17,921 bases of DNA from the NCBI GenBank assembly GCA_035690725.1, contig DASSKF010000194.1:1-17921 (forward strand). The letters run 5' to 3'. The notes under the pieces are model-generated. The model made no database searches. It was not told where the DNA came from and worked only from the letters and a program-made list of their open reading frames with translations. Positions within the stretch are counted from its first letter, which is position 1; every line of letters starts with the position of its first letter. This stretch comes from DASSKF01 sp035690725 (GTDB lineage: Bacteria > Actinomycetota > Actinomycetes > Actinomycetales > Dermatophilaceae). Position numbers and translations under genes: made by a program. Positions 1 through 7,915 of the stretch are shown piece after piece.

Positions 1-2163
1 GACGCAGACACCGACGTCCCGGAGACCGGCGGGGCCACCGCGGAGCTGGCGAGCGCCCCCGACGACGTGCGCCAGGAGTGGACCCGGCTGGCCGAGGAGG
101 TGCGCGAGCACCAGTTCGCCTACTACGTCCGTGACGCGCCGACGGTCAGCGACGCCGAGTTCGACGAGCTGTTCCGGCGGCTGCAGCACCTGGAGGAGCA
201 GTACCCGGAGCTGCGCAGCCCGGACAGCCCGACGCAGCAGGTCGGCGGCACCTGGTCCACGGAGTTCACGGCGGTGGACCACCTGGAGCGGATGCTCAGC
301 CTGGACAACGTCTTCAGCGTCGAGGACCTGCAGGCGTGGGACGCGCGCGTGCGCCGCGAGCTGGGCGAGGTGCCGTTCCACTACCTGTGCGAGCTGAAGA
401 TCGACGGCCTCGCCGTGAGCCTGCTCTACGAGGACGGGCGGCTGGTGCGGGCGGCCACGCGCGGCGACGGGCGCACCGGGGAGGACATCACCCACAACGT
501 GCGCACGATCGAGGGGATCCCGCACCAGCTGGCCACCGAGGGGGACCCGCCACTGCCTGGCCGGCTGGAGGTCCGGGGTGAGGTGTTCTTCCCCGTGGAG
601 GCGTTCGCGGAGCTCAACGCCTCGCTGGTGGAGGCGGGCAAGTCACCGTTCGCCAACCCGCGCAACGCGGCCGCCGGGTCGCTGCGGCAGAAGGACCCCA
701 AGGTCACCGCGACGCGGCCGCTGCAGATGCTCGTGCACGGCACCGGCGCGCGCACCGGTTTCGACATCACCCGGCAGAGCGAGGCCTACGACCTGCTCAA
801 GGCGTGGGGCCTGCCGGTGTCCGCGCACGCCAAGGTCGTCGACGACCTCGACGAGGTGCGGGCGTTCATCGACCACTTCGGCGAGCAACGCCACTCCGTG
901 GAGCACGAGCTGGACGGCGTGGTCGTGAAGATCGACGAGGTCTCGGTCCAGCGCCGGCTGGGCTCGACCTCGCGGGCCCCGCGCTGGGCGATCGCGTTCA
1001 AGTACCCGCCCGAGGAGGTCACCACCAAGCTGCTCGACATCCGGGTCAACGTCGGCCGCACGGGGCGGGTGACCCCCTACGGCGTGATGGAGCCGGTCAA
1101 GGTGGCCGGGTCCACGGTCGAGATGGCGACCCTGCACAACGCGCACGAGGTGCGCCGCAAGGGTGTGCTCATCGGCGACACCGTGGTGCTGCGCAAGGCC
1201 GGTGACGTGATCCCCGAGATCGTGGGGCCCGTGGTGGACCTGCGCGACGGCGACGAGCGCGAGTTCGAGATGCCCACCCACTGCCCGGCTTGCGGCACCG
1301 AGCTGGCCCCGCAGAAGGAGGGCGACAAGGACATCCGCTGTCCCAACGCGCGCAGCTGCCCGGCCCAGCTGCGCGAGCGGCTGTTCAGCCTCGCCGGGCG
1401 GGGCGCGTTCGACATCGAGGCGCTCGGCTGGGAGGGTTCGACCGCGCTGCTGGAGGCCGGGGTGATCCACGACGAGGGCGACCTGTTCACGCTCGCCCCC
1501 CGGGACGGGGACCGCAGCCGCGCCGTCGAGCGGCTGGCGACCGTCGGGTTCTACACCCGGGCGGCGAAGAGGACCGACCCCGCCGAGGAGGTCGCCGACG
1601 GGCGCACCCTGTCGGCCAACGGGCACAAGCTCCTGGACAACCTGGCCGCCGCGAAGGAGCAGCCGCTGTGGCGGGTGCTCGTGGCACTGTCGATCCGCCA
1701 CGTCGGCCCCACCGCCGCCCGGGCGCTGGCGGGCCACTTCCGCTCGCTGGAGGCGATCCGGTCGGCGACCGAGGAGGAGCTGGCTGCGGTCGAGGGGGTG
1801 GGCCCGACGATCGCCGAGTCGGTCTCCGCCTGGTTCGACGTCGACTGGCACCGCGAGATCGTCGAGAAGTGGGCCGCCTGCGGGGTCCGGATGGCCGACG
1901 AGGCGGACGAGTCGGTCCCGCGCACCCTGGAGGGCCGCACTGTCGTGGTGACCGGCTCGCTCGAGACCTTCTCCCGGGACTCGGCCAAGGAGGCGATCCT
2001 CGCCCGCGGCGGCAAGGCGGCCGGGTCGGTGTCCAAGAAGACCGACTACGTCGTCGTCGGCGAGAGCGCCGGCTCCAAGGCCGACAAGGCCGAGCAGCTC
2101 GGTGTCCCGATGCTCGACGAGGCGCAGTTCGCGCGGTTGCTGGATACCGGCTCACCGGACTGA
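1..2163 (+). CDS. ligA: NAD+-dependent DNA ligase LigA (5' end outside window)
   Basis: LigA seals nicks in duplex DNA during replication and repair, using NAD+ to adenylate an active-site lysine. The frame is open to the window edge, so the gene probably starts upstream. The first start codon inside the window is GTG at 67, and residues below are numbered from it. The adenylation motif KIDG is at residues 111-114 (K111). The zinc finger has four cysteines at 406, 409, 425 and 431. Helix-hairpin-helix segments follow (SIRHVGPTAA and VEGVGPTIAE), and a C-terminal BRCT domain runs from about residue 619 to the end. The stretch between zinc finger and HhH domain is extended, as in actinobacterial ligases. 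All family domains are intact. The real start codon cannot be decided from this window; identification is very secure. Confidence 0.97.
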   Translation, partial: DADTDVPETGGATAELASAPDDVRQEWTRLAEEVREHQFAYYVRDAPTVSDAEFDELFRRLQHLEEQYPELRSPDSPTQQVGGTWSTEFTAVDHLERMLSLDNVFSVEDLQAWDARVRRELGEVPFHYLCELKIDGLAVSLLYEDGRLVRAATRGDGRTGEDITHNVRTIEGIPHQLATEGDPPLPGRLEVRGEVFFPVEAFAELNASLVEAGKSPFANPRNAAAGSLRQKDPKVTATRPLQMLVHGTGARTGFDITRQSEAYDLLKAWGLPVSAHAKVVDDLDEVRAFIDHFGEQRHSVEHELDGVVVKIDEVSVQRRLGSTSRAPRWAIAFKYPPEEVTTKLLDIRVNVGRTGRVTPYGVMEPVKVAGSTVEMATLHNAHEVRRKGVLIGDTVVLRKAGDVIPEIVGPVVDLRDGDEREFEMPTHCPACGTELAPQKEGDKDIRCPNARSCPAQLRERLFSLAGRGAFDIEALGWEGSTALLEAGVIHDEGDLFTLAPRDGDRSRAVERLATVGFYTRAAKRTDPAEEVADGRTLSANGHKLLDNLAAAKEQPLWRVLVALSIRHVGPTAARALAGHFRSLEAIRSATEEELAAVEGVGPTIAESVSAWFDVDWHREIVEKWAACGVRMADEADESVPRTLEGRTVVVTGSLETFSRDSAKEAILARGGKAAGSVSKKTDYVVVGESAGSKADKAEQLGVPMLDEAQFARLLDTGSPD

Positions 2164-2183
2164 TACCGCCTCGCCCTCCGCCC

Positions 2184-2256
2184 CGACCGGACACGCGTTC
2201 CGCAAGCGTTCTCCCACGAATCGCCCGAGTGCGCTCGCGGAACGCGTGTCCGGTCG
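2184..2256. repeat. 20-bp perfect inverted repeat downstream of ligA
   Basis: Positions 2184-2203 and 2237-2256 are perfect reverse complements (arm core CGGACACGCGTTCCGC) separated by 33 nt. The element begins 20 nt after the ligA stop. It could fold into a very stable hairpin and end ligA transcription, but it has no T tract. It could also be a dispersed intergenic repeat. The loop is too long for a canonical intrinsic terminator, so the function is open. Confidence 0.6.
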
Positions 2257-2306
2257 TGAGAGGGGGAGGGCGGGGAGAGGGTGAGGGTGGGGCCGGAGGG
2301 GCAGGG

Positions 2307-2318
2307 CAGACTGGCGCC
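2307..2318 (+). promoter_or_regulatory. Candidate leaderless promoter of the DinB-like gene
   Basis: CAGACT at 2307-2312 resembles the actinobacterial -10 box TANNNT with one mismatch. It lies 6 nt before the ATG at 2319, so transcription would begin at the start codon. A GGAGG at 2295-2299 is about 19 nt from the ATG, too far for a normal ribosome binding site, which favours a leaderless reading. No convincing -35 box is seen. Confidence 0.4.
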
Positions 2319-2783
2319 ATGATCAGCACCGACGACCTGATGTGGTTCCTCGACGAGGCACTGGACGGGATGGTCGACATCGTCGAGGGCCTGGGCGACG
2401 ACCTTGCGAACCGGCGGCCAGCGCTGGAGGGTGCCAACTCGGCATACGCGATCCTGACGCACTGCCTCGGCGTCATGGAGTTCTGGGGCGGCTACGTCGT
2501 CGCGGGCCGGCCGAGCCATCGGGACCGGGACGCGGAGTTCGTCGCGACCGGCGCGGTGGCCGAGCTGGTGTGTCGCACCCGCGACGCGCGCGACCAACTG
2601 GGCCTGGACCTGGAGGGGATGGCCCCGGACGCGCCTCCGCGCAACCCGCTGCCGGGTGAGGACGGGCAGCTGCCGATCGCCCGCACCCAGGGTGGCGCGA
2701 TGGTGCACGTCTTCGAGGAGCTGGCCCAGCACCACGGGCAGCTGGAGATCACCCGGGACCTCCTGCTGGGTCCGGCCGGCTGA
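2319..2783 (+). CDS. DinB/DUF664-like metal-binding four-helix protein
   Basis: A 154-residue protein of the DinB/YfiT superfamily, four-helix bundles that usually bind a divalent metal through three histidines. Several members are thiol S-transferases for mycothiol or bacillithiol. Visible candidates for metal ligands are H48 (context LTHCLGVMEFW) and the C-terminal cluster H130, H138 and H139 (HVFEELAQHHGQ). Which residues are ligands cannot be told by eye. The ATG at 2319 is chosen because the protein then begins directly with the first amphipathic helix and a -10-like box precedes it. The next gene, a glutaredoxin-like protein, starts 13 nt after the stop, so the two are probably co-transcribed. 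Substrate is unknown. A mycothiol-linked detoxification role is an inference from family and neighbour only. Confidence 0.75.
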   Translation: MISTDDLMWFLDEALDGMVDIVEGLGDDLANRRPALEGANSAYAILTHCLGVMEFWGGYVVAGRPSHRDRDAEFVATGAVAELVCRTRDARDQLGLDLEGMAPDAPPRNPLPGEDGQLPIARTQGGAMVHVFEELAQHHGQLEITRDLLLGPAG

Positions 2784-2796
2784 CATCGTGGGTCGC

Positions 2797-3237
2797 ATGG
2801 AGCGGTGGTCGTGGGTACTCGTGCTGGCGGCGACGGCATACGCGGCCACCAGCTTCGGCCGGCAGGGGCAGTGGGGACTCCTGGCCCTCGTGGCCGTGGC
2901 CGGGCTCCCCCTGGCCTGGTGGACCAGCCCCTGGCGGGGCAGTCCGTCGGCCACGCACCGGGAGGTCCTCGACCGGCCCGAGCGGGACCGTCGCGTCGTC
3001 GTCTACTGGCGCCCGGGCTGCGTCTACTGTGCCCGGCTGCGTTCGCTGCTGGGTCACACCCGGGGGCGGGCCACCTGGGTGAACATCTGGCAGGACGCCG
3101 AGGCCGCGGCCTTCGTGCGTAGCGTCAACGGGGGCAACGAGACCGTGCCGACCGTGGTGCTGGACGGGGTGCCCGTCACCAACCCCGACCCCCGGCACGT
3201 GCGTGGTCGGCTGGTGCAGGAGGAGGCGCGCGGGTGA
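2797..3237 (+). CDS. Membrane-anchored glutaredoxin/mycoredoxin-like protein
   Basis: A 146-residue protein with two predicted N-terminal membrane segments (about residues 6-20 and 26-42) followed by a glutaredoxin fold. The redox motif is C75-V-Y-C78, preceded by WRPG. The conserved cis-proline loop, TVPTVV, has P118. Cytosolic mycoredoxins normally carry CPYC, so the Val after the first Cys is a variant. The family reduces mixed disulfides, in actinobacteria often with mycothiol. Here the domain would sit at the membrane, and with a short hairpin anchor it most likely faces the cytoplasm. ATG 2797 is preferred; GTG 2788 would add three residues. No strong Shine-Dalgarno site is visible, and expression may depend on coupling to the upstream DinB-like gene. 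The domain call is secure; the substrate is not known. Confidence 0.8.
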   Translation: MERWSWVLVLAATAYAATSFGRQGQWGLLALVAVAGLPLAWWTSPWRGSPSATHREVLDRPERDRRVVVYWRPGCVYCARLRSLLGHTRGRATWVNIWQDAEAAAFVRSVNGGNETVPTVVLDGVPVTNPDPRHVRGRLVQEEARG

Positions 3238-3252
3238 GCGGCGGGTCCGGCC

Positions 3253-3258
3253 TAGACT
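3253..3258 (+). promoter_or_regulatory. -10 box of a leaderless gatC promoter
   Basis: TAGACT matches TANNNT and ends 6 nt before the ATG at 3265. It lies just after the stop of the glutaredoxin-like gene. No Shine-Dalgarno sequence occurs between it and the start codon, which supports a leaderless mRNA and also decides the gatC start. Confidence 0.55.
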
Positions 3259-3264
3259 GTGTCC

Positions 3265-3561
3265 ATGTCCTCCATCTCCCGAGACGAGGTCGCGCACGTC
3301 GCCATGCTGGCCCGCATCCAGCTGACCGACGCCGAGCTCGACAAGCTGTCCGGCCAGCTCGAGCAGATCGTCGGCTACGTGGCGAGTGTCAACGAGGTCG
3401 CGGCCGCGGACATCCCGCCGATGTCGCACCCGATGCCGCTGACGAACGTGACCCGTGAGGACGTCGTGCGCCCGAGCCTGAGCGCGGACGAGGCGCTCGC
3501 GATGGCGCCCGCGAGCGAGGACCAGCGCTTCGAGGTGCCGCGCATCCTGGACGAGGACTGA
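3265..3561 (+). CDS. gatC: Asp-tRNA(Asn)/Glu-tRNA(Gln) amidotransferase subunit C
   Basis: GatC is the small subunit that wraps around GatA and stabilises the GatCAB complex, which amidates misacylated Glu-tRNA(Gln) or Asp-tRNA(Asn). The 98-residue protein shows the usual pattern: N-terminal ISRDEVAHVAMLARIQL helix, EQIVGYVASVNEV, and a C-terminal FEVPRILDED tail. A GTG at 3259 is in frame and would add two residues. ATG 3265 is preferred because it lies at the standard distance from TAGACT and gives the usual family N-terminus. gatA follows after an 88-nt gap, longer than expected for a tight operon, containing an imperfect GC-rich hairpin (about 3582-3613). Confidence 0.95.
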   Translation: MSSISRDEVAHVAMLARIQLTDAELDKLSGQLEQIVGYVASVNEVAAADIPPMSHPMPLTNVTREDVVRPSLSADEALAMAPASEDQRFEVPRILDED

Positions 3562-3649
3562 CCGACGAGCACCCCGGACCGGGCGGCCGGCACCTCGAGC
3601 TGCCCGGCCCGCCACCGCGACCCGTACACCGCCTTGTGAGGTTTCCCCT

Positions 3650-5188
3650 GTGACTGCCGACATCACCCGCCTGGGAGCGGCCGAGCTCGCCGACGCCCTG
3701 ACCCGCCAGGAGATCAGCTCGGTCGACGCCGTGCAGGCGCACCTGGACCGGATCGCCGCGGTCGACGGCGACGTGCACGCCTTCCTGCACGTCGACGGCG
3801 AGGGCGCGCTGGCCACGGCCCGCGAGGTGGACCGGCGTCGCGGGGCGGGGGAGGAGCTGCCCGCCCTCGCCGGCGTCCCCATCGCCGTCAAGGACATCGC
3901 CACCACCCGTGGCCTGCCCACCACCTGCGGCAGCCGGATGCTCGAGGGCTGGATCCCGCCCTACGACGCGACCGTCGTCGCCCGGCTGCGCGCGGCGGGG
4001 ATGCCGATCCTCGGCAAGACCAACATGGACGAGTTCGCGATGGGCTCCTCCACCGAGCACTCGGCCTACGGCCCCACCCACAACCCCTGGGACCTCGAGC
4101 GGATCCCCGGTGGCTCCGGTGGTGGCTCGTCCGCGGCCGTCGCCTCGTTCCAGGCCCCGCTCGCGATCGGCACCGACACGGGCGGCTCGATCCGCCAGCC
4201 CGCCGCGGTCACCGGCACCGTCGGCACCAAGCCGACCTACGGCGGCGTGTCCCGCTACGGCCTCGTCGCGCTGGCGAGCAGCCTCGACCAGGCCGGCCCG
4301 TGCGCCCGGTCCGTGCTCGACGCGGCCCTGCTGCACGAGGTGATCGGCGGCCACGACCCGATGGACTCCACGTCGATCGACGCGCCGGTCCCGCCGGTCG
4401 TCGAGGCCGCTCGCGGAGGCGACATCAGCGGCCTGCGCGTCGGCATCGTCCGCGAGCTCTCCGGCGACGGCTACCAGCCGGGCGTGCAGCGCCGGTTCGA
4501 CGAGGCGGTGCAGCTGCTCACCGACGCCGGCGCCGAGGTGGCCGAGGTCTCCTGCCCGCACTTCGCCCACGGGCTCGCCGCCTACTACCTGATCATGCCG
4601 AGCGAGGCGTCCTCGAACCTCGCACGCTTCGACGCCATGCGATACGGCCTGCGGGTCGGCCCGGACGGCGTGCCCAGCCCCTCGGCCGAGCAGGTCATGG
4701 CGGCCAGCCGCGACGCGGGCTTCGGTGAGGAGGTCAAGCGCCGGATCATCCTCGGCACCTACGCGCTGTCCAGCGGCTACTACGACGCCTACTACGGCCA
4801 GGCCCAGAAGGTTCGCACCCTCATCGCCCGGGACTTCGCCGCCGCGTTCGAGCAGGTCGACGTCCTCCTGTCTCCCTCCACGCCCACCACCGCGTTCCGG
4901 ATCGGTGAGAAGCTCGAGGACCCGATGGCCATGTACCGCAACGACATCGCCACGATCCCGGCCAACCTCGCCGGCGTCCCGGGGATGTCGCTGCCCAGTG
5001 GCCTCGCGGACGAGGACAGCCTGCCGGCCGGCATACAGGTGCTGGCGCCGGCCATGAAGGACGAGCGGCTGTATGCCGTGGGCGCGGCCCTCGAGCGCCT
5101 GCTCACCGAGCGCTGGGGCGGGCCGCTCGCGGCGCGGATGCCCGAGCTCGTCACCCCTGGAGCCGCAACGAAGGCGGAGGTGCACTGA
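3650..5188 (+). CDS. gatA: Asp-tRNA(Asn)/Glu-tRNA(Gln) amidotransferase subunit A (amidase)
   Basis: GatA hydrolyses glutamine and passes ammonia to GatB. The 512-residue protein is a complete amidase-signature enzyme. The Ser-cisSer-Lys triad is visible as K81 (IAVKDI), S156 in the GGSGGGSS loop, and the nucleophile S180 in TDTGGSIRQPAA. The spacing matches the well-studied bacterial GatA enzymes. Start is GTG 3650, preceded by GAGG at 3638-3641 about 8 nt upstream. The stop TGA overlaps the gatB ATG by one base (TGATG), implying translational coupling. One in-frame ATA isoleucine codon near 5033 belongs to the repeated CGGCATAC octamer. Nothing is truncated or unusual in the active site. 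Confidence 0.97.
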   Translation: MTADITRLGAAELADALTRQEISSVDAVQAHLDRIAAVDGDVHAFLHVDGEGALATAREVDRRRGAGEELPALAGVPIAVKDIATTRGLPTTCGSRMLEGWIPPYDATVVARLRAAGMPILGKTNMDEFAMGSSTEHSAYGPTHNPWDLERIPGGSGGGSSAAVASFQAPLAIGTDTGGSIRQPAAVTGTVGTKPTYGGVSRYGLVALASSLDQAGPCARSVLDAALLHEVIGGHDPMDSTSIDAPVPPVVEAARGGDISGLRVGIVRELSGDGYQPGVQRRFDEAVQLLTDAGAEVAEVSCPHFAHGLAAYYLIMPSEASSNLARFDAMRYGLRVGPDGVPSPSAEQVMAASRDAGFGEEVKRRIILGTYALSSGYYDAYYGQAQKVRTLIARDFAAAFEQVDVLLSPSTPTTAFRIGEKLEDPMAMYRNDIATIPANLAGVPGMSLPSGLADEDSLPAGIQVLAPAMKDERLYAVGAALERLLTERWGGPLAARMPELVTPGAATKAEVH

Positions 5189-6744
5189 TGACCGTCGCGA
5201 ACCCGCACGTGGCCGAGCCTGTCCTGGGCTACGACGAGGCGCTGGCCGCGTTCGACCCGGTGGTCGGGCTGGAGGTCCACGTCGAGCTCAACACCGACAC
5301 CAAGATGTTCTGCGGCTGCGCGACCACGTTCGGCGCGGACCCCAACTCCCACGTGTGCCCGGTGTGCCTCGGCCTGCCCGGTGCCCTTCCGGTCGTGAAC
5401 GGGGCCGCCGTGGAGTCGGCGATCCGGATCGGCCTGGCGCTCAACTGCGACATCGCGCAGTGGTGCCGGTTCGCGCGCAAGAACTACTTCTACCCGGACA
5501 TGCCGAAGAACTTCCAGACCTCGCAGTACGACGAGCCCATCTGCTTCGAGGGATGGCTCGACGTCGAGGTCGACGCGGCGGACGGGCCTGAGACGTTCCG
5601 GGTCGAGATCGAGCGGGCCCACATGGAGGAGGACACCGGCAAGTCCCTCCACGTCGGCGGGGCGACCGGGCGGATACAGGGCGCGACCCACTCCCTCGTC
5701 GACTACAACCGGGCCGGCATCCCGCTGATCGAGATCGTCACCAAGCCCATCACGGGGGCGGGGGACCGGGCTCCCGAGGTGGCGCGTGCCTACGTGTCGG
5801 CGCTGCGCGACCTGGTCAAGGCGCTCGGCGTCAGCGACGTCCGGATGGAGCAGGGCTCGATGCGCTGCGACGCCAACGTCTCCCTGCGCCCGCGGGCCGT
5901 CGCCGGCCAGGACCAGGCGGACGTGCCGCTCGGCACCCGCACGGAGACCAAGAACGTCAACTCGCTGCGCTCGGTGGAGCGGGCGGTCCGCTACGAGGTC
6001 ACCCGGCACGCGGCGGTGCTCGAGCGCGGCGACACGGTCCTGCAGGAGACCCGGCACTGGCACGAGGACACGGGCATCACGACCTCCGGCCGGCCGAAGT
6101 CCGACGCCGACGACTACCGCTACTTCCCCGAGCCCGACCTCGTGCCGGTGGCTCCGTCCCGCGAGGACGTCGAGCGACTGCGTGGGACGCTGCCGGAGCC
6201 GCCCGCCCAGCGGCGCAAGCGGCTGCAGCAGGAGTGGGGCTACAGCGACCTCGAGATGCGCGACGTCGTCAACGCCGGCGCCACCGAGATCATCGAGGAG
6301 ACGGTGGCGGCCGGTGCCACGCCGGCCGGTGCGCGCAAGTGGTGGACCGGTGAGCTGGCCCGCCGTGCGAATGCAGAAGGAGGTCGACCCGTGCTCGACT
6401 ACGGTGTCACCCCGGCGCACGTGGCCGAGCTCGACCGGATGGTGCAGGACGGCCGCCTGAACGACTCGATGGCCCGCCAGGTGCTCGAGGGCGTCCTCGA
6501 CGGCGAGGGCACGCCCACGCAGGTCGCCGACGCGCGCGGCCTGAAGATGGTCAGCGACGACGGCGCCCTGGCCGAGGCGGTCAGGGCGGCGATCGCGGCG
6601 AACCCGGACGTCGTCGACAAGATCCGCGGAGGCAAGGTCCAGGCCGCCGGCGCCCTGATCGGCCAGGTCATGAAGCAGATGAAGGGACAGGCCGACGCGG
6701 CCAAGGTCCGCCAGCTCATCCTCGACGAGCTCGGCGTCTCCTGA
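5188..6744 (+). CDS. gatB: Asp-tRNA(Asn)/Glu-tRNA(Gln) amidotransferase subunit B
   Basis: GatB binds the misacylated tRNA, phosphorylates the Glu or Asp side chain with ATP and adds ammonia from GatA. The 518-residue protein opens the catalytic cradle with VVGLEVHVELNT. It has the zinc-site cysteines C42, C44, C57 and C60, the FYPDMPKNFQTSQYD and HMEEDTGKS motifs, and a C-terminal YqeY-like helical tail ending LILDELGVS. ATG 5188 has a clear ribosome binding site (GGAGG, 5176-5180, 7-nt spacer) inside the end of gatA. The stop is only 4 nt from the stop of the convergent dehydrogenase gene, leaving no room for a separate terminator. Confidence 0.97.
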   Translation: MTVANPHVAEPVLGYDEALAAFDPVVGLEVHVELNTDTKMFCGCATTFGADPNSHVCPVCLGLPGALPVVNGAAVESAIRIGLALNCDIAQWCRFARKNYFYPDMPKNFQTSQYDEPICFEGWLDVEVDAADGPETFRVEIERAHMEEDTGKSLHVGGATGRIQGATHSLVDYNRAGIPLIEIVTKPITGAGDRAPEVARAYVSALRDLVKALGVSDVRMEQGSMRCDANVSLRPRAVAGQDQADVPLGTRTETKNVNSLRSVERAVRYEVTRHAAVLERGDTVLQETRHWHEDTGITTSGRPKSDADDYRYFPEPDLVPVAPSREDVERLRGTLPEPPAQRRKRLQQEWGYSDLEMRDVVNAGATEIIEETVAAGATPAGARKWWTGELARRANAEGGRPVLDYGVTPAHVAELDRMVQDGRLNDSMARQVLEGVLDGEGTPTQVADARGLKMVSDDGALAEAVRAAIAANPDVVDKIRGGKVQAAGALIGQVMKQMKGQADAAKVRQLILDELGVS

Positions 6745-6748
6745 CCGG

Positions 6749-7885
6749 TCAGGAGGTCGGGCCGGAGGGCGGGTAGACGAGGATTCGGTCGTCGTCGGGG
6801 CCCGGGTCGCCGCGGAAGGTGTTGCTGGTCAGCACCCACAGCCGGTCGTCGGGCGCGTGCCGCACCGCCCGCAGCCGGCCGAAGGTGCCCTCGAGGAGGC
6901 GTCGGGTCTCACCGGCCCTCCCGTCGTGCAACGGGATCCGCCACAGCGACTGCCCGCGCAGGGCCGCCATCCAGACCACGTCGTCGGAGCCGATGGCGAT
7001 CCCGCTGGGCGACGCCTCGTCGGTGTGCCACTGCACCAGGGGGTTGGTGAACTCCGAACGGTCCGAACGCCCCTCGACGACCGGCCACCCGTAGTTGTGG
7101 CCCTTGACGATCCGGTTGAGCTCGTCCCACGTGTTCTGCCCGAACTCGCTGGCGTACATCCGCCCCGCCGGGTCCCACGCCAGCCCCTGCACGTTGCGGT
7201 GCCCGTACGTCCACACCGGTGAGTCCCCGAACGGGTTGCCCTCGGGCGCCTCGCCGTCCTGGTCGATGCGCAGGATCTTGCCGCCGAGCGAGTCCCGGTC
7301 CTGGGAGTGGCTGCCGTCGCCGCCGTCGCCCGTGCCGACGTAGAGGTATCCGTCCGGACCGAACCGGATCCGCCCGCCGTTGTGGATCGCCGACTTCGGT
7401 ATGCCGTCCAGGACCACCTCGTCCGGCTGGAGCCGACCACCGCGCAGGGTCATCCGCAGGACCCGGTTGTCCGACTGCGCGGTGAGGTAGACGAACACCC
7501 GGTGGTCGTTGCGGAAGTGCGGTGAGACGGCGATCCCGAGCAGCCCGCCCTCCCCGTCGGGGTGCACGCCGGGCACCGTCCCGAGGGAGACCGGCCCAGC
7601 GGAGCCGTCCGGCGGGACCCGCAGCACTTCGGCCCGGTCCCGCAGGGTCACCAGGGCCGACCCGTCGGGGAGGAAGTCGATGCCCCACGGCACGTCCAGC
7701 CGCTGCGCGACCGTGGTCGGCCCCGGGACCGCCGAGGGGGAGGTGTACGGCGTGGCCTGGACCGACCCGGACGGGGACGTGCCGGTCGGCTCCTCCCCGG
7801 GCCGGGCCTGCGGCCCGCCGGTGCAGGCCGCGAGCGCCGCCACGAGGACGACGGCGGCGACCGCGGCGGCCGGGGTTCGACGCAT
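6749..7885 (-). CDS. Secreted lipoprotein, PQQ-dependent glucose/sorbosone dehydrogenase family
   Basis: A 378-residue extracytoplasmic beta-propeller of the GSDH (soluble quinoprotein sugar dehydrogenase) family, which oxidises aldose sugars or related polyols with PQQ. The N-terminus is a lipoprotein signal: Arg-Arg, an Ala/Val-rich core, and lipobox LAAC with C21 as the lipidation site. A Gly/Pro/Ser/Thr-rich tether to about residue 58 follows. Residues equivalent to the sugar/PQQ site of the family appear to be H168 (IHNGGRIRF), R230 (YGHRNVQG) and W267 (GHNYGWP). GTGDGGDGSHSQD resembles the calcium loop. ATG at 7885 is chosen because it starts right at the signal peptide; the frame stays open far upstream only through antisense of the next gene. 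Substrate is unknown, and no PQQ synthesis gene is in the window. Confidence 0.85.
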   Translation of the reverse strand: MRRTPAAAVAAVVLVAALAACTGGPQARPGEEPTGTSPSGSVQATPYTSPSAVPGPTTVAQRLDVPWGIDFLPDGSALVTLRDRAEVLRVPPDGSAGPVSLGTVPGVHPDGEGGLLGIAVSPHFRNDHRVFVYLTAQSDNRVLRMTLRGGRLQPDEVVLDGIPKSAIHNGGRIRFGPDGYLYVGTGDGGDGSHSQDRDSLGGKILRIDQDGEAPEGNPFGDSPVWTYGHRNVQGLAWDPAGRMYASEFGQNTWDELNRIVKGHNYGWPVVEGRSDRSEFTNPLVQWHTDEASPSGIAIGSDDVVWMAALRGQSLWRIPLHDGRAGETRRLLEGTFGRLRAVRHAPDDRLWVLTSNTFRGDPGPDDDRILVYPPSGPTS

Positions 7886-7915
7886 GGGGCCATTGTGCCG
7901 GTAGCGTCTCGTCCC
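7886..7915. promoter_or_regulatory. 30-bp divergent intergenic region with two facing leaderless promoters
   Basis: The two start codons are separated by only 30 bp. On the plus strand TAGCGT (7902-7907) lies 8 nt before ATG 7916. On the minus strand CACAAT, one mismatch from TANNNT, ends 6 nt before the ATG whose first base is 7885. Neither gene has a Shine-Dalgarno sequence here, so both may be leaderless. The polymerase footprints would overlap, so expression of the two genes may be mutually exclusive or jointly controlled. Confidence 0.45.

Noticed and set aside
3259..3264. GTG at 3259 as gatC start
   Set aside because: It would lie directly against the TAGACT box, whereas ATG 3265 fits both the leaderless spacing and the family N-terminus.
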